Of a stretch of DNA of 64,000 bases, positions 54,308-61,802 are shown in pieces (the first letter of the stretch is position 1; the number at the start of each line of letters is the position of its first letter). Source of the DNA: Roseiarcus sp036489975 (GTDB lineage Bacteria; Pseudomonadota; Alphaproteobacteria; Rhizobiales; Beijerinckiaceae); assembly GCA_036489975.1 (NCBI GenBank), contig DASXES010000024.1:109713-173712 (forward strand). Direction: 5' to 3'. The notes beneath the pieces were generated by a model, which ran no database searches, had not been told where the DNA came from, and saw only the letters and a program-made list of their open reading frames with translations. The translations under genes were made by a program, and so were the position numbers.

Positions 54308-55663
54308 ATGTTCGATAAGATCCTGATCGCCAACCGCGGCGAAATCGCGCTCAGGGTCATGCGAGCGGCCAAGGAGCTCGGGATTGCGACCGTCGCGGTC
54401 TATTCGACCGCCGACAGAGATGCGATGCACGTCAAGCTCGCCGATGAGAGCGTTTGCATCGGCCCGCCGCCGGCGCGCGACAGTTATCTCAATATTCCCG
54501 CCATTGTCGCGGCATGCGAGATCACCGGCGCCGACGCCGTTCATCCAGGCTACGGCTTTCTGGCCGAGAACGCGCGTTTCGCGGAAATCCTGGAGGAGCA
54601 CGACATCGTGTTCATCGGCCCCAGGGCCGAGCACATCCGCATGATGGGCGACAAGATCGAGGCCAAGCGCACCGCCCAGAGTCTCGGGATCCCTTGCGTC
54701 CCGGGCTCCGAGGGCGGCGTCCGGGACGAAGCCGAAGCGCTCAAGATCGCAGCCTCGATCGGCTATCCGGTGATCGTCAAGGCTGCGGCGGGCGGTGGAG
54801 GCCGCGGCATGAAGATCGCCCGGGGTCCCGACGACATTGCGGATGCGATCGGCGCCGCCAGGATCGAAGCCCGGACCGCGTTCGGCAACGATTCCGTCTA
54901 TCTCGAGAAATATCTCGCCAAGCCGCGCCACATCGAAGTTCAGGTGCTCGGCGACACGCAGGGCCACGCCATTCATCTTGGCGAGCGCGACTGCTCGCTT
55001 CAGCGTCGCCACCAGAAAGTCTGGGAGGAAGGCCCCTCCCCTGCCCTCAATCCCGAGCAACGCGAAAACATCGGCGGGATTGTCGCCAAGGCGATGGCTG
55101 AACTCGGCTATGTCGGGGCTGGCACGGTCGAGTTCCTCTACGAGGACGGGAAGTTCTTCTTCATCGAGATGAACACCCGGGTGCAGGTCGAGCATCCGGT
55201 CACGGAGATGATCACCGGCATCGACATCATCAACGAGCAGATCAAGATTGCGGCCGGCTCACCCCTCTCCGTGGCCCAGGACGACGTTCGATTCCTCGGC
55301 GCCGCCATTGAATGCCGAATCAACGCGGAGCACCCGCGCACTTTCCAGCCTTCGCCAGGCCGAATCGCCTACTTTCATCCCCCAGGCGGCCTTGGCATCC
55401 GCGTCGATTCAGCGGCGTATCAGGGCTATGTGATCCCCCCCTATTACGACTCGCTGGTTGGCAAGCTGATCGTCCACGGCCGGACCCGGACCGAGGCTTT
55501 GATGCGGCTGAGAAGGGCGCTCGACGAATTCGTCGTCGAGGGCGTCGAGACGACGCTGCCGCTGTTTCGTGAACTCGTTCGCAATGCCGACGTGCAGAAC
55601 GGCCAGTACGACATCCACTGGCTCGAGGATTTCCTGAAGAACGAGGCCAAGGCGGAAGGGTGA
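54308..55663 (+). CDS. accC: acetyl-CoA carboxylase biotin carboxylase AccC
   Basis: A 451-residue biotin carboxylase using ATP and bicarbonate to carboxylate the biotin of AccB. MFDKILIANRGEIALRVMRAA begins the protein. The ATP-grasp glycine loop is VKAAAGGGGRGMKI, followed by KYLAKPRHIEVQVLGD, ERDCSLQRRHQKVWEE and EMNTRVQVEHPVTEMITGID. A 16-residue upstream extension from GTG 54260 is possible but unlike the family. In an operon with accB. Confidence 0.96.
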   Translation: MFDKILIANRGEIALRVMRAAKELGIATVAVYSTADRDAMHVKLADESVCIGPPPARDSYLNIPAIVAACEITGADAVHPGYGFLAENARFAEILEEHDIVFIGPRAEHIRMMGDKIEAKRTAQSLGIPCVPGSEGGVRDEAEALKIAASIGYPVIVKAAAGGGGRGMKIARGPDDIADAIGAARIEARTAFGNDSVYLEKYLAKPRHIEVQVLGDTQGHAIHLGERDCSLQRRHQKVWEEGPSPALNPEQRENIGGIVAKAMAELGYVGAGTVEFLYEDGKFFFIEMNTRVQVEHPVTEMITGIDIINEQIKIAAGSPLSVAQDDVRFLGAAIECRINAEHPRTFQPSPGRIAYFHPPGGLGIRVDSAAYQGYVIPPYYDSLVGKLIVHGRTRTEALMRLRRALDEFVVEGVETTLPLFRELVRNADVQNGQYDIHWLEDFLKNEAKAEG

Positions 55664-55690
55664 GGAACGGGCGACTGATCTTTTGGTCGA

Positions 55691-57430
55691 TCAGTTCTCC
55701 GGCACGCCTGCCGCCCGCAAATCATTCAGATACGCGGTGCGTTGCGGCTCAATTTGGGGCGAAAAGCCCTCTGTCGCGATCGAAAACTTGGTCCCGGCCT
55801 TGAGCGCGTCGGCGACCGCCGCGCGCGCCTCGTCGAGGCGGCTGAGGCGCACGCAGATTGCGGCGTAGAGCGCCGGAAAGTCGGCCTTGTAGCGCGACGC
55901 GGCCTTGAGCGCGTCATCGTAGCGCCGGCCGACATAATAGGCCCAGGCGAGGTTTCCGTAGTACCATGGAGGCGGGTTTGGATCGTTGATCACCGCCCGC
56001 TCGGCCCAGACCATAGCTTCGCTGGCGTCGCCGGCGTTCGCCAGATTGGCTGAAAGCGACGAGCGCGAAATGGTCTCGTAAGGCGCCATCGCCATGGCGG
56101 CCTTCGCTTCGTCGATCGAATGCGTGAAGTCGCCGTCGTGATATTGATAGAGAGACGCCATTAGCTGATGCAGCAGATAGGTCGCCAGATGCGATTGCGA
56201 CGACGCGGCTTTGGCGAACTGCGCCTGGGCCCAGGCCTGTTCGATGTCCTCGCGAGAGTGTTCGTTCAGATTGTACCAGGTCTTTGCGAGGAAGCACCAT
56301 GCGAGCTTCACCTGCAAAAGCCCATCGTTCGGATATTTCTTGAGGCCCTCCTCGAAGATGGCGCGCGCCTTGTCATTGTCGGCCTGGGTGAAGCGCAGGA
56401 AGAATGACGCGCCACGAAGGTAATAGTCATAAGCGTCCAGGCTGCCTTCGTCCTTGCTCCATGACCGGCGCTCCTCCTCGACATAGAGGCGCCCCAAAAG
56501 CCCCGCCAACGCGTCATAAATGCGCGTGGCGACGTCCGGCCCGGGGGCTTTGGGGTCGACGCCCTCGTCATCGTACCGCGCCGACCACAGCTCGTGGCCA
56601 CTCGCGCCGTCGAAGAGTTGCGCCGTATAGCGCAGCCGGTCGTTCACTTTGTCGAGCGCGCCGGCGATCACATAGCGCGCGCCGGCTCGAGCCGCCGCCC
56701 GCCGCACGTCCTGATCCGCCTCGTCTGGCGCCGCGCCCGCGAGCACGTGCATGTTCGGGAAGGCGCCCATCAGCGTGGTCAGCTCGACGGCCATGTCCTT
56801 GCCCAGATAGTCCCATCCGGGCTCGCCGGTGAGGTTGGCGAATGGCAGCACCACCATGGAGAAGCGCGGCGCGGCTTCTCCGCGGATGGGGCGCCACTGA
56901 ATCGCTGCGGCCGCCGCGATCAGGCAAAGCGCGACTGCGGCCGCGAGGACCGGCCATAGCGCGCGGCGTGTCCGCGGGATCGCATCTGGCGGTGGGATGG
57001 GCGGGTCCGGAGGCGAGGTGGCCGCCGTGGCCGCGACAGCTTCGGCGGCGACTCTGCGGGGCGACAGCGGCGCGGTGAATCGGTAGCCTTCGCCCGGGAC
57101 GGTCTGGATAACGCTCGGTTGTTTCGGGTCGGGTTCGACCTTCTTCCTGAGGCGCCCGACCATCACGTCGACGCTGCGGTCGAATGGAGCGTTGCGCCGG
57201 CCGACCACGGCGTCGAGCAGAAAATCGCGGCTCAGCACCCGGCCGGGCCGGCGCACCAATTCACGCAGGAGCGCGAATTCGCCGCGCGTTAGCGCGATTG
57301 GCTCGCCGGATTCGCGGTTTAGGGTGCAGGCGTCGAGATCAAGAACGAGCCCCGCAAAGGCAAACGCTTCGTGCCCTCCCTGTTCCGGGCTCTTGTCGGC
57401 GTTCCTCGCCTCGGCTGGCGCGTCAACCAT
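55691..57430 (-). CDS. membrane-anchored winged-helix/TPR regulator (CadC-like architecture)
   Basis: A 579-residue protein in three parts. Residues about 20-115 form an OmpR/PhoB-type winged helix (LTRGEFALLRELVRRPGRVLSR, VDVMVGRLRKKVEPDP, VPGEGYRFTAPL). A single hydrophobic helix lies at about 155-172 (LWPVLAAAVALCLIAAAAAI), after a proline-rich linker. The rest begins with a TolB-like domain (FSMVVLPFANLTGEPGWDYLGKDMAVELT) and continues as TPR-type helices to the C-terminus. It probably binds DNA at the membrane and senses a periplasmic or cytosolic partner through the TPR part. Divergent from the small secreted protein, which could be its target. Confidence 0.88.
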   Translation of the reverse strand: MVDAPAEARNADKSPEQGGHEAFAFAGLVLDLDACTLNRESGEPIALTRGEFALLRELVRRPGRVLSRDFLLDAVVGRRNAPFDRSVDVMVGRLRKKVEPDPKQPSVIQTVPGEGYRFTAPLSPRRVAAEAVAATAATSPPDPPIPPPDAIPRTRRALWPVLAAAVALCLIAAAAAIQWRPIRGEAAPRFSMVVLPFANLTGEPGWDYLGKDMAVELTTLMGAFPNMHVLAGAAPDEADQDVRRAAARAGARYVIAGALDKVNDRLRYTAQLFDGASGHELWSARYDDEGVDPKAPGPDVATRIYDALAGLLGRLYVEEERRSWSKDEGSLDAYDYYLRGASFFLRFTQADNDKARAIFEEGLKKYPNDGLLQVKLAWCFLAKTWYNLNEHSREDIEQAWAQAQFAKAASSQSHLATYLLHQLMASLYQYHDGDFTHSIDEAKAAMAMAPYETISRSSLSANLANAGDASEAMVWAERAVINDPNPPPWYYGNLAWAYYVGRRYDDALKAASRYKADFPALYAAICVRLSRLDEARAAVADALKAGTKFSIATEGFSPQIEPQRTAYLNDLRAAGVPEN

Positions 57431-57593
57431 TGGGGCCCCCTCGCGGGTCCGCCGCAGATTTTAGACGGTCGACATATGACGCTTACAACAATTACCCGCC
57501 TGAAACATCGCGGTCGAACGCTGTTTACATGACTTTGCCAGTGATTTTCGTGCAACGAGGCGGCGTAGCCTTGACGCAAACGGAGGCTCGAAT

Positions 57594-58040
57594 ATGAAAA
57601 CTCTCGTCTTAGCGATCGCGCTTCTCGTCGGTTCAAACTTCGCGGCCACGGCGGCCGACCTGACGCTCAAGCACAGATTGATAACATTCGGCGTCGGTGA
57701 AAAGGACGGCGAACAACACAATCTCGGAGTAACCATCGCCCCGGACGGAACGCTGGGGACCAAGGACTTTTACGACAAAACGGATGAACACGGCAAGGGC
57801 ACGGGACACAGCACATATTATTTTCCCGACGGATCCATCGTGGCGAATTATACCACCACGGTCACGGGAAACGACACCGGCGGCCATGTTGTCGGAAAAT
57901 ACAAGATCATTTCCGGAACAGGCGCATACCAAGGCGCCACCGGGACAGGCGGATTCGAGGGCGACTGGGGCGACAAGAGTCCCCTCAAGGGCGCTGGACT
58001 GTTCAACGTTGAATTGGATGTGAAAACGCCTGGAAGCTGA
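57594..58040 (+). CDS. small secreted beta-rich protein (148 aa)
   Basis: A clear signal peptide (MKTLVLAIALLVGSNFAATAA, cleavage before DLTLKHR). The mature ~127 residues are glycine- and threonine-rich with strand-like repeats: GHSTYYFPDGSIVANYTTTV, GKYKIISGTGAYQGATGTGGFEGDW. The TGAYQGATGTG pattern resembles allene-oxide-cyclase-like/dirigent-barrel proteins of bacteria, but I cannot assign it. CGGAGG precedes the ATG by seven bases. Divergent from the winged-helix/TPR regulator with 163 bp between. Confidence 0.75.
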   Translation: MKTLVLAIALLVGSNFAATAADLTLKHRLITFGVGEKDGEQHNLGVTIAPDGTLGTKDFYDKTDEHGKGTGHSTYYFPDGSIVANYTTTVTGNDTGGHVVGKYKIISGTGAYQGATGTGGFEGDWGDKSPLKGAGLFNVELDVKTPGS

Positions 58041-58511
58041 GGCGTCACGAGCCGCGGCGGCTGGACGCAAATCGCCCGCCGCGGTTGCCTCCCAAAGGGG
58101 CGCGGTCCGCCGTCGCGGCTCCCCCGCGCGGGCGGCTCGGTCTCGCTCGCGCGCTTGACGACCAGCGCAAGCGTCGCGCCCCTCCCGCGCCGGCGGCCGA
58201 CGACGCTGGATCGACATATGTCTATATGTATATAAAACCGAATGTGAGCGGCTGTCTCAATCTTTTTCGAGTTGCAGAAAAATGAGGTTAAGCCGTTGAA
58301 ATCGCTTCGTCGCGCGCAGTATCCTACACCGCTCTGAAGCGTACAATGCCGCCAGGCGCTCCCGGCCCCCTCGGCATGAGGGCGGAACTAAACGGGTCCT
58401 TAAGCTTCTGATTCCATTGGGGCGCGCCGCTAAAATGCTGGTTAGGCAAAGGCGTTAGTCGGCTGCAATCGCCACCAGTTCGATGAACGCCCCCGGGCGA
58501 AAGCCCTCGGC
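58041..58511. other. convergent intergenic gap with the second copy of the 70-bp element
   Basis: No protein gene is supported. It contains an AT-rich patch (about 58214-58240), a promoter-like pair TTGAAA (58296-58301) and TATCCT (58320-58325) with an 18-base spacer on the plus strand, and the dispersed element. On the minus strand GGAAT, 16 bases and CGTT occur inside the element, a near match to the EcfG consensus. A small RNA is possible. Confidence 0.4.
58382..58449 (+). repeat. dispersed ~70-bp intergenic element, copy 2
   Basis: GCGGAACTAAACGGG (58382-58396), 19 variable bases, ATT, two bases, GGCGCGCCG, then CTAAAATGCTGGTTAGG. The same blocks occur in the same order on the minus strand at 16567-16499. 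Both copies lie between convergent genes. Confidence 0.65.
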
Positions 58512-59366
58512 TCAGCCCAAGCGCTGCAGAGCCGCGCGCGCGTCGCTGTTGTTGGGATTGACCGAGACGGCGCGCTGGTAGGCTTCGACCGCCTTCGCGT
58601 GATTGTTCAATTTTTCGTAGCAGAAGCCGAGGCCTGTCCAGGCTTCTGAATTGTTGGCGTTGACGTTGAGCGCGGCGTTGAAGTCCTCGATCGCCGCCTC
58701 ATACTTGCCGGTGGCCATCAGGCTCTGGCCCCGGGCCTGGTAGGGCTCGCCGGCGAACGGATCGCGATCGATCGCATTGTTGAAGTCGGTGATCGCCTGA
58801 ACATTGTTGCCCTGGCGCTGATAGATGAGGCCGCGGGCATGATAAGCCTGTGCGCCCTCCGGGTTCAGCCGGATAGCCTGGTTGAGGTCGTTCATCGCGC
58901 TGGCGTAATCGCCGTGCGCGCGCTCGAGATTGCCCCGGCCGAGATAGGCGGCCGCGTCGTTCGGATTGACCGTGATCGCCTGATTGAAGTCCTGCATCGC
59001 CAGATCGTCCTTTTTGGTCTGGCGGTAGGCGAGCGCCCGATTGGTGTAGGCGCCGGAGAAATGCGGATCGAGTTCGATCGTGTGGCTGAAATCCTCGATC
59101 GCGTTCGAATACTTGCCGAGCTTGGCGTAGACGACGCCGCGCGTGTTGTAAGCGGTCGCGTCGGTTGGATGGCGCTGGATGACGTCGCTCAGGGAAGCGA
59201 TATTGCCGGCGTTCGAGGCCTGGGCGCCAGGTTCGGCGTCGACCTCCGCCACGTGCGTATTAAATCCGCCGAGGGTCTCGCTGCATGCCGCAAGCGTGAG
59301 CGCGATCACCGCCAGTCCAGCCCGCGCCCAAATGGCTCTACCAGTGATATGCGAAGCCAAATCCAC
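58512..59366 (-). CDS. TPR lipoprotein
   Basis: A 284-residue lipoprotein: hydrophobic signal ending LTLAAC with lipidated Cys28. Residues about 50-280 are successive TPR units: TAYNTRGVVYAKLGKYSNAIEDFSHTIELDP, AYLGRGNLERAHGDYASAMNDLNQAIRLNP, and so on, six to seven in total. TPR lipoproteins of this kind scaffold periplasmic complexes; E. coli NlpI is a loose analogue. It lies next to rpsU and DUF2093, a common Rhizobiales arrangement, but the functional link is not known. Confidence 0.87.
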   Translation of the reverse strand: MDLASHITGRAIWARAGLAVIALTLAACSETLGGFNTHVAEVDAEPGAQASNAGNIASLSDVIQRHPTDATAYNTRGVVYAKLGKYSNAIEDFSHTIELDPHFSGAYTNRALAYRQTKKDDLAMQDFNQAITVNPNDAAAYLGRGNLERAHGDYASAMNDLNQAIRLNPEGAQAYHARGLIYQRQGNNVQAITDFNNAIDRDPFAGEPYQARGQSLMATGKYEAAIEDFNAALNVNANNSEAWTGLGFCYEKLNNHAKAVEAYQRAVSVNPNNSDARAALQRLG

Positions 59367-59461
59367 GAACCCCGCCGCTCAACCGGCCTCCCCGGCCTGC
59401 TGGCGCTAAACGCCGACGTCCTGGGCGGCCATCTTTGCGCCGCCCCTTGACTTGGCGCAGA

Positions 59462-59713
59462 TCAGCTGGCCGACCGCGGCGCGCCCGGGACCGGCTTCGG
59501 CTTCATCGGAAGGAGGCCCTCGCGCTGCAATTTCTTGCGGGCGAGCTTGCGCGCGCGCCGAACCGCCTCGGCTTTCTCGCGCGCCCTCTTTTCCGACGGC
59601 TTCTCGTAATGCCCGCGAAGCTTCATCTCGCGGAATATCCCCTCGCGCTGCATCTTCTTTTTGAGCGCCTTCAGGGCTTGATCGACATTATTGTCGCGAA
59701 CCAGTACCTGCAC
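59462..59713 (-). CDS. rpsU: 30S ribosomal protein S21
   Basis: An 83-residue S21, a small-subunit protein near the mRNA exit that helps initiation. MQVLVRDNNVDQALKALKKKMQREGIFREMKLRGHYEKPSEKR is unmistakable. The lysine/arginine-rich C-terminal extension (RRARKLARKKLQREGLLPMKPKP) is the longer alphaproteobacterial form. It is monocistronic on the minus strand. Confidence 0.96.
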   Translation of the reverse strand: MQVLVRDNNVDQALKALKKKMQREGIFREMKLRGHYEKPSEKRAREKAEAVRRARKLARKKLQREGLLPMKPKPVPGAPRSAS

Positions 59714-59912
59714 GGAATGTCCTGTGTTTTGAGGCCGGGCCTCGAAAGATCTGAAAATGCCGCCAGATTAGCCGCGGCCGCTGCACGCAAGTTGCGCGGC
59801 CTTTAGCAGAGAGGCTATTCCTTGTCCAGAGCGCTTGCGGGCGTGCAGCGGATGACGCAGAGCCCCTGGCGCATCCGACCGTGGCGTAGAACAGTCAAAT
59901 GGAACCCTGGCG

Positions 59913-60128
59913 ATGAACAGATTCGAGCGGCGTCCGATCGATGCGGGCGAAGCGAAGATTGAATACCTCAACGGCGATTTCCGCATCCTGCGTCCGGGCG
60001 CCTTCGTGCGCTGCGCGGTAACCGGCGAGCCGATCCCCCTCGACGAATTGCGCTATTGGAGCGTCGATCGTCAGGAGGCTTACGTCAGTCCGGCCGCATC
60101 GATGAAGCGGGAGTCCGAGCCTCGCTAG
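59913..60128 (+). CDS. DUF2093 family protein
   Basis: A 71-residue protein: EAKIEYLNGDFRILRPGAFVRCAVTGEPIPLDELRYWSVDRQEAYVSP. This is the DUF2093 family, found throughout Rhizobiales, of unknown function. The RCAVTG segment has one conserved cysteine. Located between rpsU and aapJ; convergent with aapJ. Confidence 0.88.
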   Translation: MNRFERRPIDAGEAKIEYLNGDFRILRPGAFVRCAVTGEPIPLDELRYWSVDRQEAYVSPAASMKRESEPR

Positions 60129-60191
60129 CCGCCCCGCGGGCGACCGCACGCATTTGAGCGCCGCGCCTGGTCTCCCTGCCCCTGACACCCG

Positions 60192-61259
60192 TCATCGGAT
60201 AGGCGGGGCATATTGAATGCCGCCGGCGTTCCACAATTGATTGAGTCCGCGCGGGATGGCGAGCTGCGTTTTCGCGCCGAGGTTGCGTTCAAAGACTTCG
60301 CCATAATTGCCGACAGAGTGGATGATGTTGGCCGCCCAGGCGTTTGTCAGCCCGATCTGTTCCCCGAAATCTCCACTTGTCCCGACCAGGCGCTTGACCT
60401 CGGGCTTCTGAGACCTGAGGGCTTGATCGATGTTGCGCGAACTGACTCCGAGCTCCTCGGCGTTAATCATTGCGAAATAGACCCACTTGACGATGTTAAT
60501 CCACTGGAGGTCGTTGCCGCGCACCACGGGTCCGAGGGGCTCCTTGGAGACTATGTCGGGCAGGATAACCTGGTCCTTTGGCTTGGCGAGGCGGAGCCGC
60601 AAGGCGTAGAGCTGGGATAGGTCGCTGGTCAGGACCGAACAGAGACCGGCGTCGTAGTTCTTGATCGCCTCCTCGGCGGACGAGGAAATCACCTCCTGGA
60701 GCGCCATGCCGTTGCTGGTGAAGAAATCGGCGAGATTGTCGATGGTCGTGGTGCCGCTTTGCACACAGACTTTCGCGCCGTCGAGTTCGAGGGCCGAATT
60801 CACGCGCAAGGCCCGCGGGACCATGAATCCCTGCCCGTCGTAATAGGTCACGCCAACGAAGGTGAGCCCGTACTCGGTTTCGCGCCCCATTGTCCAAGTC
60901 GAGTTGCGGGAGAGAACCTCGATCTTGCCGTCCTGGAGCGCCTGAAACCGGGCGTCCGCCGTCAACGGCACTAGCTTGACCTTCTTCGCGTCGCCGAAAA
61001 TCGCCGCGGCGATCGCACGGCAGAAATCGACATCAAATCCCGACCAGATCCCGCGTTCGTCGAGATAGGCGAACCCGGGCAACCCTTCGTTGACCCCGCA
61101 GGCTAGCTGCCCCCGCGCCTTGATCGCATTCAAGGTCGGCAAGGATCCGGCGGAACAGGCCAAGCCCGCCATCGCTAATACAGATGTCGCCGCGGCCCAC
61201 CGAAGCGCCGCTCGTCCCAGCCTCTCAAATTGGCGCCGTCGACCCATGCGGAAGCTCAC
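60192..61259 (-). CDS. aapJ: general L-amino acid-binding protein AapJ
   Basis: A 355-residue periplasmic solute-binding protein of the AapJ/BztA family. It has a signal peptide (basic MSFRMGRRRQF, hydrophobic WAAATSVLAMAGLACSAG). The mature part reads LNAIKARGQLACGVNEGLPGFAYLDERGIWSGFDVDFCRAIAAA, then LSRNSTWTMGRETEYGLTFVGVTYYDGQGFMV and WAANIIHSVGNYGEVFERNLG, all characteristic. It delivers amino acids to AapQMP, whose genes lie at 31.3-34.3 kb rather than next door. It is a single gene here; I cannot exclude a different permease elsewhere. Confidence 0.93.
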   Translation of the reverse strand: MSFRMGRRRQFERLGRAALRWAAATSVLAMAGLACSAGSLPTLNAIKARGQLACGVNEGLPGFAYLDERGIWSGFDVDFCRAIAAAIFGDAKKVKLVPLTADARFQALQDGKIEVLSRNSTWTMGRETEYGLTFVGVTYYDGQGFMVPRALRVNSALELDGAKVCVQSGTTTIDNLADFFTSNGMALQEVISSSAEEAIKNYDAGLCSVLTSDLSQLYALRLRLAKPKDQVILPDIVSKEPLGPVVRGNDLQWINIVKWVYFAMINAEELGVSSRNIDQALRSQKPEVKRLVGTSGDFGEQIGLTNAWAANIIHSVGNYGEVFERNLGAKTQLAIPRGLNQLWNAGGIQYAPPIR

Positions 61260-61802
61260 CGTTGAAGCTTGGACGACATTAGCTGAGGCGCAGGCTTGAG
61301 AAAACAGGCGCGCGCCCCTTCCGCGCGAACGCGAAGGCGGCTATCCGGCCCTCGTGGGCGTCCGGAAGCGTGAGCGGAAGTCCAGTCTGAGGCCCGTCCT
61401 CTCACACTGCGATGGACCAATTGGCGCTACGGCGGCGAGGGCGCCGAAGTTCTAACCGGTGCGCCGTGGTTGCCCCGCAAGCGGAGCAAGAAGCGCCACG
61501 TCGGAGTGGCGCGGATCGAGGTCAGACGGAGCTGCTGAGACGCCCCTGGCGCACAGCATGGCGGTCAAACTGCGGAAGAGGCGGAGAGGCGCCAGGATTT
61601 AGCCAAGCATTGACTTTACCCTTGCCAACCTCCCACCCGTCTGTTAGCCGAAAACTGAATTCGTCTGGATGAAGTCGGGAATTGGGTCCGCGCTTCCGGC
61701 GGGTAATTCTGCAAAGTATACATTGCAGCGTTGGGCTGCGGCGCCAAAACGGCGCAACCTATGCCAGTTGTTTGTGACGGCATACCGAGCGTGAGGATGT
61801 TG
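61260..61802. other. 543-bp gap before the repeat protein
   Basis: No gene is supported. It contains the aapJ upstream region and the promoter of the large repeat protein, but I could not assign convincing boxes. A small open frame at 61412-61672 has shadow-like composition. Confidence 0.4.

Noticed and set aside
58386..58415. Plus-strand GGAAC in the 70-bp element as an EcfG promoter
   Set aside because: No CGTT occurs 16 or 17 bases downstream in either copy.
61412..61672. 86-residue frame upstream of the repeat protein
   Set aside because: Arginine/serine-rich composition typical of shadow frames in GC-rich DNA; no start context or family.
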